Shown: piece after piece, positions 16,674 to 25,660 of the stretch
How the letters are laid out: every line of letters begins with the position of its first letter
How positions within the stretch are numbered: position 1 is the first letter of the stretch
Assembly (NCBI RefSeq): GCF_001672815.1
Contig: NZ_LZKK01000336.1
Coordinates: forward strand, 1 to 53,530
Direction: 5' to 3'
Length of the DNA stretch: 53,530 nt
Source of the DNA: Mycobacterium sp. E796
GTDB taxonomy: Bacteria; Actinomycetota; Actinomycetes; Mycobacteriales; Mycobacteriaceae
Position numbers and translations under genes: made by a program
Notes under the pieces: model-generated
Databases searched by the model: none
What the model saw: the letters and a program-made list of their open reading frames with translations, nothing else
What the model was told of the DNA's origin: nothing

Positions 16674-17552
16674 TTAATTCTCGTAGTCGTACCACTTGAG
16701 GTAGCCGCCGGCATCGACGCGCAACTGCACGCCGGTGACGTAGCGGGCCTCGTCGGAGGCCAACCACAGGACGGCGTTGCTGATGTCCTCGGGTTCGACG
16801 TAGGGGATTTTCATCGCCTGCTGCACGCCGAAAACCGGCTCGGCGTCGGCCCGCGTCGGGCGCTCGAGGTCCGGCCGGAACGAGCGGTACATCGGCTCGC
16901 TCTGCAGCATCGGGGTGTTGGTGTTGGTCGGGTGGATCACGTTGGCGCGGATGCCCAACGGCGCCAACTCCGTTGCGAGGTCGTGGACATAACGCGACAG
17001 CGCCCGCTTGGAGTGGATGTAGGCCATGCCGCCCGGGTCGGTGCCCGGGTTGTCCTTCTTGGCGGTGTCCATCAGCGCCGCGGTGGATCCGGTGGCGACG
17101 ATCGAGGCGCCCTCGCGCAGGTGCGGCAACGCGACCTGGATGGCGTTGATGGTGCCGATCAGGTTGGTGTTGATGACGTCGCACCACGCCTGCAGGGGCG
17201 GGCGGCCCTTCATGCCGGCGACGCCGGCCTGCGCCACCACGATGTCGAGCCTGCCGAACTCCGCGACCCCGTGCTCCAGGGCCGCGCTCAGTTGCCCGGC
17301 GTCGCGCACGTCGGCCTGGGCGATCACCGCGCCCTGCCCGGTCTTCTCGATGAGCCTGGCGGTCTCCTCGAGATCCTCGGGTGCCGCCATGGGATAACCG
17401 ATGGTGTCGAGGTCACGGCACAGGTCGACGGCGATGACGTCGGCGCCCTCCTCGGCCAGTCGTACCGCGTGGCTGCGGCCCTGCCCGCGCGCCGCACCGG
17501 TGACGAAGGCGACCTTTCCCTTGACGCGCCCTGGTGCGCCGTCTCCCAACAC
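16674..17552 (-). CDS. mycofactocin-type SDR family oxidoreductase
   Basis: A 292-residue short-chain dehydrogenase. It begins with GKVAFVTGAARGQGRSHAVR, has the insert typical of the mycofactocin-coupled subfamily after ADVIAVDLC (with PEDLEETARLIEKTG), and a YIHSKRAL active-site Tyr/Lys. Members bind NAD without exchange and pass electrons to mycofactocin (family knowledge). GTG start preceded by AAGGAG. It lies in the SDR-SDR-ferredoxin-P450 operon and probably oxidises an alcohol made by the P450. No mycofactocin biosynthesis genes are in this window. Confidence 0.9.
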   Translation of the reverse strand: MLGDGAPGRVKGKVAFVTGAARGQGRSHAVRLAEEGADVIAVDLCRDLDTIGYPMAAPEDLEETARLIEKTGQGAVIAQADVRDAGQLSAALEHGVAEFGRLDIVVAQAGVAGMKGRPPLQAWCDVINTNLIGTINAIQVALPHLREGASIVATGSTAALMDTAKKDNPGTDPGGMAYIHSKRALSRYVHDLATELAPLGIRANVIHPTNTNTPMLQSEPMYRSFRPDLERPTRADAEPVFGVQQAMKIPYVEPEDISNAVLWLASDEARYVTGVQLRVDAGGYLKWYDYEN

Positions 17553-17573
17553 TCTCTCCTTCCGTATCGCTGC

Positions 17574-18275
17574 TCAGGTGTTTCGGCCGCCGTTGACGCC
17601 CAAGATCTGACCCGTGATGTAGCCGGCCTCTTCGGAAATCAGAAAGGCGCACGCGGCCGCGATGTCTTCCGGCCTGCCCATCCGGCGCACCGGGGTCCGG
17701 GCGATGGTCGCCTCGATGTCGCCGAGGTATCCGTGTTGTTCCGCGGCGCGCAGCATCGGGGTGTCGATGAATCCCGGCGGTACGGCGTTCACGGTGATGC
17801 CGTTGGGCCCGTACTCGAGTGCCAGCGATTTGGTGAGGCCATTGACCGCGGACTTGGCGGCCACGTAGTGGCTCATGTAGGGCGCACCCGAATGGGTGCT
17901 CGACGACGAGATATTGACTATCCGTCCCCACCCGGCCTCGACCATGTCGGGCAGCACCGCCTGGGTCACATGAAAGACGCCGTTGAGGTTGACGTCGACC
18001 ACCCGCCGCCACTCCTCGAAGGTGATGTTGGTGAAGCGCTTGAAGCCGTCCAGCCCGGCGGCGTTGACCAGGACCGTCACGGGCCCCAATTGGGCGCGGA
18101 TGGCCGCGAGCGCGGCATCCACCTGCGGCCGGTCGGTGACGTCGGCGGTGAAAGCAAAATCGGCTTCCGACGGCCTGAGGTCGATCGTGGCGACGTCAAG
18201 GCCGTCGGCGCGCAGGCGCTGCGCGACCGCTTGACCGATGCCGGATCCGCCGCCGGTGACCACCGCGGTCTTCAT
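17574..18275 (-). CDS. SDR family oxidoreductase (3-ketoacyl reductase-like)
   Basis: A 233-residue classical SDR. The nucleotide loop is TGGGSGIG near residue 7, the active site has NISSSS and YVAAK, and the C-terminus ITGQILGVNGG is typical. It likely interconverts a hydroxyl and a ketone on an acyl-CoA or ring intermediate. First gene of the 15061-18275 operon, with a candidate palindromic operator 61 bases upstream. Confidence 0.93.
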   Translation of the reverse strand: MKTAVVTGGGSGIGQAVAQRLRADGLDVATIDLRPSEADFAFTADVTDRPQVDAALAAIRAQLGPVTVLVNAAGLDGFKRFTNITFEEWRRVVDVNLNGVFHVTQAVLPDMVEAGWGRIVNISSSSTHSGAPYMSHYVAAKSAVNGLTKSLALEYGPNGITVNAVPPGFIDTPMLRAAEQHGYLGDIEATIARTPVRRMGRPEDIAAACAFLISEEAGYITGQILGVNGGRNT

Positions 18276-18335
18276 GTCGAGGCCTCGCCCACAAATGTGG
18301 CCGTCTCAGTCACAAAGAATCTCCCTTACAATTAT

Positions 18336-18350
18336 GAGAACCTTACTCTC
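18336..18350. promoter_or_regulatory. candidate operator, GAGAATnnnATTCTC family
   Basis: GAGAACCTTACTCTC, one mismatch per arm and followed by GCG. It lies on the SDR side of the 281-base divergent region 18276-18556. The rest of that region shows no gene. Confidence 0.5.
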
Positions 18351-18512
18351 GCGGCGAAGTCGCATGCAACATCGCCGTGAAACCGCGCACGGCCTGCGGC
18401 AAGGGGTCATCTAGCCCAACACATGCGCAACAACGCCGCTGGTCAACGGCCCGGTCCCATTCCTGAGACTTTCTTGAATTATCGAGACCCGAATGTAAGA
18501 TTCGCCGGGGAA

Positions 18513-18527
18513 GAGAATGAAATTTTC
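18513..18527. promoter_or_regulatory. candidate operator, GAGAATnnnATTCTC family
   Basis: GAGAATGAAATTTTC, one mismatch, ending 29 bases before the aldehyde dehydrogenase start. With the copy at 18336 it gives one site near each divergent gene. Confidence 0.55.
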
Positions 18528-18556
18528 GTGACCGTCACCACATGAGGGAGTAGGGG

Positions 18557-20074
18557 ATGCCAGTGCAGGACACGGCAGAGAACACCGCGAAGACGATCGC
18601 GGATGCCGCGCCCGAGTCACAGGTCGATCGCCGACTGCTGATTGACGGCCGGCTCGTCACCGCCGACAAGACGTTCCCCTCGATCAACCCCGCCACCGGT
18701 GCGGTCATCGGGCACGCTCCGGACGCCGGCCCCGAGCAGGCCCAAGCGGCGATCGCGGCGGCCCGGCGCGCCTTCGACACGACCGACTGGTCGACCAACG
18801 TGGAGCTGCGGATCCGCTGCCTCGACCAGTTGCACACGGCGCTGGTCGAGCACGCCGAGGAGCTGCGTGAGCTGACGATCGCCGAAGTCGGCGCGACGCG
18901 GGCGCTCACGCAGGGAGCTCAGCTCGACGACCCGATCAAGATCGTGCGCTTCTACGCCGACCTGCTGCGCACCTATCAGTTCTCCGAGGATCTGGGCGAG
19001 ATCGAATCGCGGGGCATGCGACACCACCGCTGGGTGGAGAAGGAAGCCGCGGGGGTGGTGGCCGCCATCATCGCCTACAACTATCCGAACCAGCTCGCGC
19101 TGGCCAAGCTGGCCCCGGCGCTGGCCGCCGGATGCACCGTGGTGCTCAAAGGCGCCCCGGACACGCCGCTGGTCACGCTGGCGCTCGGCGAGTTGATCGC
19201 CAACCACACCGACATCCCGCCCGGCGTGGTGAACGTCCTCACCTCATCGGACGCGGCCGTCGGGGTCGCGCTGACCACCAGCCCCGACGTCGACGTCGTC
19301 ACCTTTACCGGGTCGACGGCCGTCGGGCGCAAGATCATGGCCGCCGCGAGCGACACCGTCAAACGGGTCTTCCTGGAGCTGGGTGGCAAGTCGGCCGTGA
19401 TCATGCTCGACGACGCCGACTTCGCCAGCGCGAGCATGTTTGCGGCGTTCAGCATGGTCACGCACGCCGGGCAGGGCTGCGCGCTCACGTCCCGACTGTT
19501 GGTGCCCAGGTCGCACCATGACGAGATCGTCGAGTTGATCGCGCAGAACTTCGCCAAGGTGCGCCACGGCGACCCGGCCGATCCGAAGACGCTCATGGGG
19601 CCGCTCATCAACGAGCGCCAGCGCGACAAGGTCGACGGCATGGTCCAGCGGGCCGTCGCCGGCGGCGCGACCCTGGTCACCGGCGGCAAGCGGTTGGATC
19701 CCGGCTACTTCTATGCGCCCACGCTGCTCACCAACGTCGACCCGGACAGCGAGATCGCGCAGGACGAGGTCTTCGGCCCGGTGCTCGTGGTCATCGCGTT
19801 CGACGACGACGACGACGCGGTGCGGATCGCCAACAACTCGATCTATGGGTTGGCCGGCGCGGTTTTCAGCCGCGACCAGGACCGCGCCCTCGCGGTGGCC
19901 CGTCGGATCCGTACCGGATCGTTCTCGATCAACGGCGGCAACTACTTTGCCGCCGACAGCCCGTTCGGGGGCTTCAAGCAATCCGGCGTCGGCCGCGAGA
20001 TGGGCGTCGCCGGGCTGGAGGAGTTCTTGGAAGGCAAGACTTTTGCGGTTCCCGTGGCGGGGGCGCCCGCATGA
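18557..20074 (+). CDS. aldehyde dehydrogenase
   Basis: A 505-residue NAD(P)-dependent aldehyde dehydrogenase. The catalytic Glu is in LELGGKSA and the nucleophilic Cys in GQGCALTSR; the NAD-binding FTGSTAVGRKI and the C-terminal SPFGGFKQSGVGRE are also present. Start ATG follows GAGGGAG. It would convert an aldehyde (for example from alcohol oxidation by the neighbouring SDRs) to an acid ready for CoA activation. It overlaps the next gene by four bases (ATGA). Confidence 0.95.
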   Translation: MPVQDTAENTAKTIADAAPESQVDRRLLIDGRLVTADKTFPSINPATGAVIGHAPDAGPEQAQAAIAAARRAFDTTDWSTNVELRIRCLDQLHTALVEHAEELRELTIAEVGATRALTQGAQLDDPIKIVRFYADLLRTYQFSEDLGEIESRGMRHHRWVEKEAAGVVAAIIAYNYPNQLALAKLAPALAAGCTVVLKGAPDTPLVTLALGELIANHTDIPPGVVNVLTSSDAAVGVALTTSPDVDVVTFTGSTAVGRKIMAAASDTVKRVFLELGGKSAVIMLDDADFASASMFAAFSMVTHAGQGCALTSRLLVPRSHHDEIVELIAQNFAKVRHGDPADPKTLMGPLINERQRDKVDGMVQRAVAGGATLVTGGKRLDPGYFYAPTLLTNVDPDSEIAQDEVFGPVLVVIAFDDDDDAVRIANNSIYGLAGAVFSRDQDRALAVARRIRTGSFSINGGNYFAADSPFGGFKQSGVGREMGVAGLEEFLEGKTFAVPVAGAPA

Positions 20075-21276
20075 GGCCGCTGGATGGCATCCGCGTCCTG
20101 GAGGTCGCCATGTACGGGTTCGTCCCGTCGGCGGGCGCCGTGCTCGCCGAGTGGGGCGCCGACGTGGTCAAGGTCGAGCACGCCGTGACGGGCGACCCGC
20201 AACGCGGGCTGCGGCAGACCGGCATGTTGCGCGTCGAGGGCGACCCGAACCCCAACATCGAACACGCCAACCGCGGCAAGCGCAGCATCGGGCTCGACAT
20301 GTCCGTGCCCGAGGGCAAAGAGGTGCTCTACGAGTTGGCCCGCCGGTCCGATGTGTTCTTGACCAGTTTTCTTCCCGCTCACCGGAAGAAGTTCGGCATC
20401 GACGTCGAGGACATTCGTACGGTCAACCCGAAGATCGTCTACGCCCGCGGGAGCGCGCTCGGTCCGCGCGGCCCCGAGTCAGAAAAGGGCGGCTACGACA
20501 TGACCGCGTTCTGGTGCCGGGCCGGAACCGCCGCGACCATCACGCCGGCGGGCATGCCCGGCATGATCGCGCCCCCCGGACCGGCCTACGGCGACACCAT
20601 CTCCGGCACCAACCTCGCCGGCGGCATCGCGGCCGCGTTGCTCAAGCGCGAGCGCACCGGCGAGCCGTCGGTCGTCGATGTGTCGTTGCTGGGCAGTGGC
20701 TTCTGGGCGATGGGACACACGGTCGCGTTGACCAAGCATCTCGGCCAGCGGCTGGAAACGCCGCCGCCCGGGGTGCATGGTGCGCCCAACAACCCGTTGG
20801 TGGGGCTGTACACCACGTCCGACGGACGCTACATCTCCTTCGTGATGATGCAGCCCACCAAGTTCTGGGCCGACGTTTGCCGGCACGTCGAGCTGCCGGA
20901 GCTGGCCGACGATCCGCGCTTCGCGACCGTCGAAAAAATCGCCGCGAATACACCGGAAGCCGTCGAGATCTTGACCAAGGTGATCGCAACCCGCACGCTT
21001 GCCGAGTGGAGCGAGCGCTTTGCCACGCTCGCCGGGCCGTGGGCACCCGTGCAGGACACGCTGCAGGCGGTCGACGACGCCCAAATCCGTGCCAACGACT
21101 ACCTGGTTCGCGCAGGCGAACTCGATCTCGTCGCCAACCCGGTCCAGTTCGATGTCGCGGCGCCGCACACCGGCCCGGCGCCCGGATTCGCCGAACAGAC
21201 CGACGAAATCCTGATGGAAATCGGACTCGATTGGGACCGCATCATCGAGCTCAAGACGGCCGGCGCGGTCACGTGA
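20071..21276 (+). CDS. CoA-transferase family III (CaiB/BaiF) protein
   Basis: A 401-residue family III CoA-transferase or acyl-CoA racemase. It shows the N-terminal LDGIRVLEVAMYGFVPSAG, VVKVEH, and the motif GGYDMTAFWCRAG containing the catalytic Asp. It is translationally coupled to the aldehyde dehydrogenase, so it probably loads CoA onto the acid product. The distantly related far protein is at 50934. Confidence 0.93.
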   Translation: MRPLDGIRVLEVAMYGFVPSAGAVLAEWGADVVKVEHAVTGDPQRGLRQTGMLRVEGDPNPNIEHANRGKRSIGLDMSVPEGKEVLYELARRSDVFLTSFLPAHRKKFGIDVEDIRTVNPKIVYARGSALGPRGPESEKGGYDMTAFWCRAGTAATITPAGMPGMIAPPGPAYGDTISGTNLAGGIAAALLKRERTGEPSVVDVSLLGSGFWAMGHTVALTKHLGQRLETPPPGVHGAPNNPLVGLYTTSDGRYISFVMMQPTKFWADVCRHVELPELADDPRFATVEKIAANTPEAVEILTKVIATRTLAEWSERFATLAGPWAPVQDTLQAVDDAQIRANDYLVRAGELDLVANPVQFDVAAPHTGPAPGFAEQTDEILMEIGLDWDRIIELKTAGAVT

Positions 21277-21403
21277 GTGCTACAGGGACCGGAGCTGTGA
21301 GAAATGTGTGAGCCGAACGCCGCTTTTCGTCCGATGAGCTGTCCGATAACGGTTTTGAGTTTTCCATTCCACCTGGACACCGCATGAGTCATAATCGCCG
21401 GAC

Positions 21404-21435
21404 GCTTCAAGACACGAGGCCCCTCGTTTTGAAGC
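21404..21435. promoter_or_regulatory. 32-bp inverted repeat upstream of the mce operon
   Basis: GCTTCAAGACACGAGG followed by CCCTCGTTTTGAAGC forms an imperfect hairpin in the gap between the CoA-transferase stop (21276) and the mce genes. It could be a terminator or an operator for the mce operon. I found no convincing -35/-10 pair around it. Confidence 0.5.
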
Positions 21436-21466
21436 GCCAACTCACGCGACAGAACGGAGGAGTGGC

Positions 21467-21634
21467 GTGAGGATGGTAGTGGCAGCGACGCCGGAGGCGA
21501 ATGCCGGAATGTGGCTGCCCGCTACGCATTTCGACTGTTCCAGCACGCGTCTGTGGCCGTCGGTCCAGCCAAATCTACAGCTTTCCGTTCAGCCGAACAA
21601 GACCATCGGTCTCGAAAATGTCGGAAGGAACTGA
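21467..21634 (+). CDS. possible 55-residue leader ORF upstream of yrbEA
   Basis: A short frame from GTG 21467 (or ATG 21473) to TGA 21634, starting MRMVVAATPEANAGMWLPA. It has a strong Shine-Dalgarno (GGAGGAG) at normal spacing and stops five bases before the yrbEA start, so it could couple translation of the mce operon. There is no signal peptide or known domain. The strong site is otherwise unexplained, because yrbEA has its own GGAAGGA. Confidence 0.5.
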   Translation: MRMVVAATPEANAGMWLPATHFDCSSTRLWPSVQPNLQLSVQPNKTIGLENVGRN

Positions 21635-21639
21635 GGCCG

Positions 21640-22458
21640 ATGGCGATTAAGCGTGCGGGCCCGGAGCGATGGACCGGGGGCATATCGCTCGGCCGCGGCT
21701 CCAAGCCCATGGAAGCCGTCGGTGGCCTGTTCGCGATGTCGGCCGACGCGATCAAGTTCGTGTTCCGCCGGCCCTTCCAATGGCGCGAGTTCTTGGAGCA
21801 GTCGTGGTTCGTCGCGCGGGTAGCGCTCGCTCCCACCCTGCTGGTCGCTATTCCCTTCACCGTGCTGGTCAGCTTCACGCTCAACATCCTGCTGCGCGAA
21901 CTGGGCGCCGCGGACCTTTCCGGCGCGGGTGCGGCCTTCGGTGCGGTGACCCAGGTCGGCCCGCTCGTGACCGTGTTGATCGTGGCCGGCGCCGGTTCCA
22001 CGGCGATGTGCGCCGATCTGGGATCGAGAACGATCCGCGAAGAGATCGACGCGATGGAAGTGCTGGGCATCAACCCCGTTCAGCGCCTGGTGACCCCCCG
22101 CATGCTGGCCGCGGGTTTGGTGGCGCTGCTGCTGAACAGCTTGGTGGTCATCATCGGCATCGTGGGCGGCTACGTCTTCTCGGTGTTCGTCCAGGACGTC
22201 AATCCCGGGGCGTTCGCCGCCGGCATCACCCTGCTGACCGGCGTGCCCGAGGTGGTCATTTCCTGCGTCAAGGCAGCGCTTTTCGGCCTGATCGCCGGCC
22301 TGGTCGCGTGCTACCGGGGATTGACGGTGTCCGGCGGCGGCGCCAAGGCGGTCGGTAATGCCGTCAACGAGACGGTGGTGTACGCGTTCATGTCGCTGTT
22401 CGTCGTGAATGTGGTTGTCACGGCTATCGGTATCCGCATGTCGGCCAAGGGTCACTGA
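21640..22458 (+). CDS. yrbEA: YrbEA, permease subunit of an Mce transporter
   Basis: A 272-residue integral membrane protein of the MlaE/YrbE family. ATG 21640 follows GGAAGGA and gives MAIKRAGPERWTGG, a normal YrbEA N-terminus. The conserved loop with STAMCADLGSRTIREEIDAMEVLGINP is present (the EExDAMEVLGI motif). With YrbEB it forms the transmembrane channel of an ABC-like lipid importer powered by MceG, which is encoded elsewhere. First clear gene of the operon. Confidence 0.95.
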   Translation: MAIKRAGPERWTGGISLGRGSKPMEAVGGLFAMSADAIKFVFRRPFQWREFLEQSWFVARVALAPTLLVAIPFTVLVSFTLNILLRELGAADLSGAGAAFGAVTQVGPLVTVLIVAGAGSTAMCADLGSRTIREEIDAMEVLGINPVQRLVTPRMLAAGLVALLLNSLVVIIGIVGGYVFSVFVQDVNPGAFAAGITLLTGVPEVVISCVKAALFGLIAGLVACYRGLTVSGGGAKAVGNAVNETVVYAFMSLFVVNVVVTAIGIRMSAKGH

Positions 22459-22477
22459 GGAGGTGTAGGGGCGAACC

Positions 22478-23326
22478 GTGATGACGCTGAGAGCTACGTA
22501 TCCGCGCTTGGCGCGCCAGCTCGAAAAGCCGGTCGGCACCCTGAGCCGGATCGGCGATCACACGCTGTTCTACGGCAAGGCGCTTGCCGGGGTACCCTTC
22601 GCGGTCCGCCACTACCGGCGCGAGGTCATCCGCCTGATCGCCGAAATCAGCATGGGCGCCGGAACTTTGGCCATGATCGGCGGCACGCTGGTGATCGTCG
22701 GCTTCTTGACGCTGGCCGCGGGCGGCACGCTGGCCGTGCAAGGGTATAGCTCGCTGGGCAACATCGGTATCGAGGCGCTGACCGGGTTCTTGGCGGCCTT
22801 CATCAACGTGCGCATCGCGGCGCCGATCGTCGCCGGGATCGGTCTGGCGGCCACCTTCGGCGCCGGCGTGACCGCGCAGCTGGGTGCCATGCGGATCAAC
22901 GAAGAGATCGATGCGTTGGAATCCATGGCCATTCGGCCGGTTTCGTATCTGGTGTCCACCAGGATCGCGGCCGGGATGATGGCGATCACGCCGCTGTATT
23001 CCATTGCCGTCATCTTGTCGTTTTTCGCCAGCCAATTCACCACGGTGGTCCTGTTCGGCCAATCGGGCGGGCTGTATCAGCACTACTTCTCGACGTTCCT
23101 CAATCCGATCGACTTGCTGTGGTCGTTCTTGCAGGCCGTCCTGATGGCGATCACGATCTTGTTGATTCACACCTACTTCGGCTACTTTGCTTCGGGCGGA
23201 CCGGCCGGTGTCGGTGTCGCGACCGGCAACGCGGTGCGAACCTCGTTGATCGTCGTCGTGTCGGTGACGCTGCTCGTCTCGCTGTCCATCTACGGCACCA
23301 ACGGCAACTTCAACCTGTCGGGCTAG
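22478..23326 (+). CDS. yrbEB: YrbEB, permease subunit of an Mce transporter
   Basis: A 282-residue YrbE/MlaE permease with the motif RINEEIDALESMAIRP and about five membrane segments. GTG 22478 and ATG 22481 are equivalent starts after GGAGGTG. It pairs with YrbEA. Nineteen bases separate it from each neighbour, as in other mce operons. Confidence 0.95.
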   Translation: MMTLRATYPRLARQLEKPVGTLSRIGDHTLFYGKALAGVPFAVRHYRREVIRLIAEISMGAGTLAMIGGTLVIVGFLTLAAGGTLAVQGYSSLGNIGIEALTGFLAAFINVRIAAPIVAGIGLAATFGAGVTAQLGAMRINEEIDALESMAIRPVSYLVSTRIAAGMMAITPLYSIAVILSFFASQFTTVVLFGQSGGLYQHYFSTFLNPIDLLWSFLQAVLMAITILLIHTYFGYFASGGPAGVGVATGNAVRTSLIVVVSVTLLVSLSIYGTNGNFNLSG

Positions 23327-23345
23327 GAAAGGTGGTGAAAGGACA

Positions 23346-24623
23346 GTGACGCGTGACCTCGGGCCGGGCCCCATTCACCGGTCCGAAACCACCAGTGCCG
23401 CACGGCCCGTCGCGGCATCACCCGGGCGGCACTTCGGCGCACAGTCGTACGCGCGGCCCCTGGCCGGCCTGGCGACCATCGTCCTCATCGGCCTGGTCTT
23501 CGCCGTCGCGGTAGGCCTATTCCGGGGCTCCTTCACCACGAGCGTGCCCGTCACCGTCGTCTCACCGCGCGCCGGTCTGGTGATGAATCCGGACGCCAAG
23601 GTGAAGATGCGCGGCGTCGAGGTGGGCAAGGTCGACTCAATCGACGTGCGGCCCAACGGCGAAGCCGTTTTGCACCTGGCGATGCAACCGTCGCAGATGC
23701 ACTTCATCCCGGCCAATGTGCTCGTCGACATCGCGTCCACCACGGTGTTCGGCGCGAAGTTCATCGAGCTGGTACCGCCAGCCGAGCCGTCGCCACAGTC
23801 GCTGCGCGCGGGCCAGGTGCTGGAGGGCAAGCACGTCACCGTCGAAATCAACACGGTTTTCCAACAACTCACGTCACTGCTGTCGACGATCGATCCCGCC
23901 AAACTCAACGAGACCCTCGGCGCGATCGCATCCGCGGTCAACGGCCGCGGCCACAAGATCGGCCAGATGCTGCACGATCTGGACTCGTTCCTGGCCACCC
24001 AGGAACCAAGCCTGCCCGCACTGAGCCACGACCTCGAAGCCCTGCCCGTGGTGAGCAACGCCTATGGCGACTCGGCGCAGGACCTGCTCGCCACCGCCGA
24101 TAACGCGGTCCGAATCAGCAAGACGATCGTCGACGAGCAACAAAATCTGGACGCCTTCCTGATCAGCTCGATTGGCTTGGCGGACATGGGCAATGACGTG
24201 GTGGGCGGCAACCGGCAAGCGCTGACGGACGACCTGCACCTGCTGGTTCCGACCACCGATCTGCTCAACCAGTACCACCAGGCGCTGTACTGCGGCATCG
24301 CCGGGTCACTGGGCAACCTGCACGCGCCGGACCTGCCCGAGCCGATGGTCAAGGTCACCGTCGTCATCGGCCTCGGCGCGGAGCGTTACCGCTACCCGTC
24401 CAACCTGCCCAAGGTGGCGGCGACCGGTGGGCCGCAGTGTCTAAACCTTCCGGTGGTGCCCTTCGACGTTGCGCCGCCGTTCCTGGTGACCGACAACGGC
24501 TCCAATCCCTCGGCGTACGGCAACCAGCAATTGCTGCTCAACTCCGATGCGCTCAAGCAGCTGCTGTACGGGCCGATCGATGGTCCGCCGCGCAACACCA
24601 TGCAGATCGGGATGCCCGGATGA
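23346..24623 (+). CDS. mceA: MceA, MCE-domain lipid-transfer protein
   Basis: A 425-residue protein with one membrane anchor at about residues 38-58 and an MCE (MlaD) domain at about 66-150 (VVSPRAGLVMNPDAKVKMRG and VEVGKV). A long helical segment follows, with late Cys residues in ALYCGIAG and PQCLN. GTG start after GAAAGGA. It forms part of the hexameric needle that carries lipids across the periplasm. The overlap with mceB is ATGA. The paralogue number (mce1 to mce7) cannot be decided from sequence alone. Confidence 0.94.
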   Translation: MTRDLGPGPIHRSETTSAARPVAASPGRHFGAQSYARPLAGLATIVLIGLVFAVAVGLFRGSFTTSVPVTVVSPRAGLVMNPDAKVKMRGVEVGKVDSIDVRPNGEAVLHLAMQPSQMHFIPANVLVDIASTTVFGAKFIELVPPAEPSPQSLRAGQVLEGKHVTVEINTVFQQLTSLLSTIDPAKLNETLGAIASAVNGRGHKIGQMLHDLDSFLATQEPSLPALSHDLEALPVVSNAYGDSAQDLLATADNAVRISKTIVDEQQNLDAFLISSIGLADMGNDVVGGNRQALTDDLHLLVPTTDLLNQYHQALYCGIAGSLGNLHAPDLPEPMVKVTVVIGLGAERYRYPSNLPKVAATGGPQCLNLPVVPFDVAPPFLVTDNGSNPSAYGNQQLLLNSDALKQLLYGPIDGPPRNTMQIGMPG

Positions 24624-25660
24624 CCGGCTCGCGCGGGATGATCATCAAGTTCGGGGCGTTCGCCGCCGTGATGATCGTGCTGACCGTGTTCTTGTTCTTC
24701 ATCTTCGGGCAGTACACCACCGGTTCGACGAACGGGTATTCGGCACTCTTCACCGACGTGTCGCGGCTGAAGACCGGAGAGACCGTGCGCGTCGCCGGCA
24801 TCCGGGTGGGCACGGTCAACAGCGTCAAGCTGCGCGCCGACAAGAAGGTCGAGGTGAAGTTCGACGCCGACCGCAGCGTCGTGCTGACCACCGGCACCCG
24901 CGCGGTGGTGCGCTACCTGAACCTGGTCGGTGATCGCTACCTCGAGCTGACGGACGGCCCGGGATCCACCAAGGTGCTGCCGGCCGGGTCGCAGATCCCG
25001 CTCGATCGCACGGCACCCGCCCTCGACATCGATCTACTGCTGGGCGGCCTGAAACCCGTTACCCAGGGCCTCAACCCGCAAGACGTCAACGCGCTGAGCG
25101 CGGCGCTCATTCAGGTGTTCCAGGGCGAGGGCGGAACCCTGCAGTCCCTGCTGTCGAAGACGTCGTCGTTCTCGAACACGTTGGCCGACAACAACCAGAC
25201 GGTGCAGGAGCTGATCGACAACCTCAACACCGTGGTGGCCACCGTCGACAAGGACGGCACCAAGTTCTCCGGCGCCATCGACCGCCTCGAGAAATTGGTC
25301 AGTGGATTCGACCAGGACCGCGACACCATCGGGACCGCGATAACCGCCCTGGACAACGGGACCGCCTCGATCGCGGATCTGCTCACCCGCGCCCGCCCGC
25401 CGTTGGCCGCCACGGTGGACCAGGCGAATCGGCTGGCGCCGCTGCTGGACCAGGACAAGAACCTCCTCGACACCTCGCTGCACAAGTTGCCGCACAACTA
25501 CCGCAAACTGCTCAGGCTCGGGTCGTACGGCGCCTGGTTCCCCTATTACCTGTGCGGGCTGGCGCTGCGGGTGTCCGACTTGCAGTACCGGACGGTGGAA
25601 GTGGGCATCAAACACCAAACCACCGGGCGGTGCGCGGAACCGAAGGACCCCGATGAATAA
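24620..25660 (+). CDS. mceB: MceB, MCE-domain protein
   Basis: A 346-residue MCE protein. ATG 24620 is chosen because it overlaps the mceA stop and gives MTGSRGMIIKFGAFAAVM, a membrane anchor; the longer open frame inside mceA is not used. The MCE domain has LFTDVSRLKTGETVRVAGIR and RYLNLVGDRYLEL. The C-terminal part is helical and ends in a Cys-bearing tail. It overlaps mceC by eight bases. Confidence 0.94.
   Translation: MTGSRGMIIKFGAFAAVMIVLTVFLFFIFGQYTTGSTNGYSALFTDVSRLKTGETVRVAGIRVGTVNSVKLRADKKVEVKFDADRSVVLTTGTRAVVRYLNLVGDRYLELTDGPGSTKVLPAGSQIPLDRTAPALDIDLLLGGLKPVTQGLNPQDVNALSAALIQVFQGEGGTLQSLLSKTSSFSNTLADNNQTVQELIDNLNTVVATVDKDGTKFSGAIDRLEKLVSGFDQDRDTIGTAITALDNGTASIADLLTRARPPLAATVDQANRLAPLLDQDKNLLDTSLHKLPHNYRKLLRLGSYGAWFPYYLCGLALRVSDLQYRTVEVGIKHQTTGRCAEPKDPDE

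Noticed and set aside
16668..16682. ATTCTC half-site at the end of the mycofactocin-type SDR gene
   Set aside because: No matching left arm, and it lies at a stop codon rather than near a promoter.
21511..21639. N-terminal extension of YrbEA
   Set aside because: The normal YrbEA N-terminus begins at ATG 21640 with GGAAGGA; the extension overlaps the short leader ORF in another frame.
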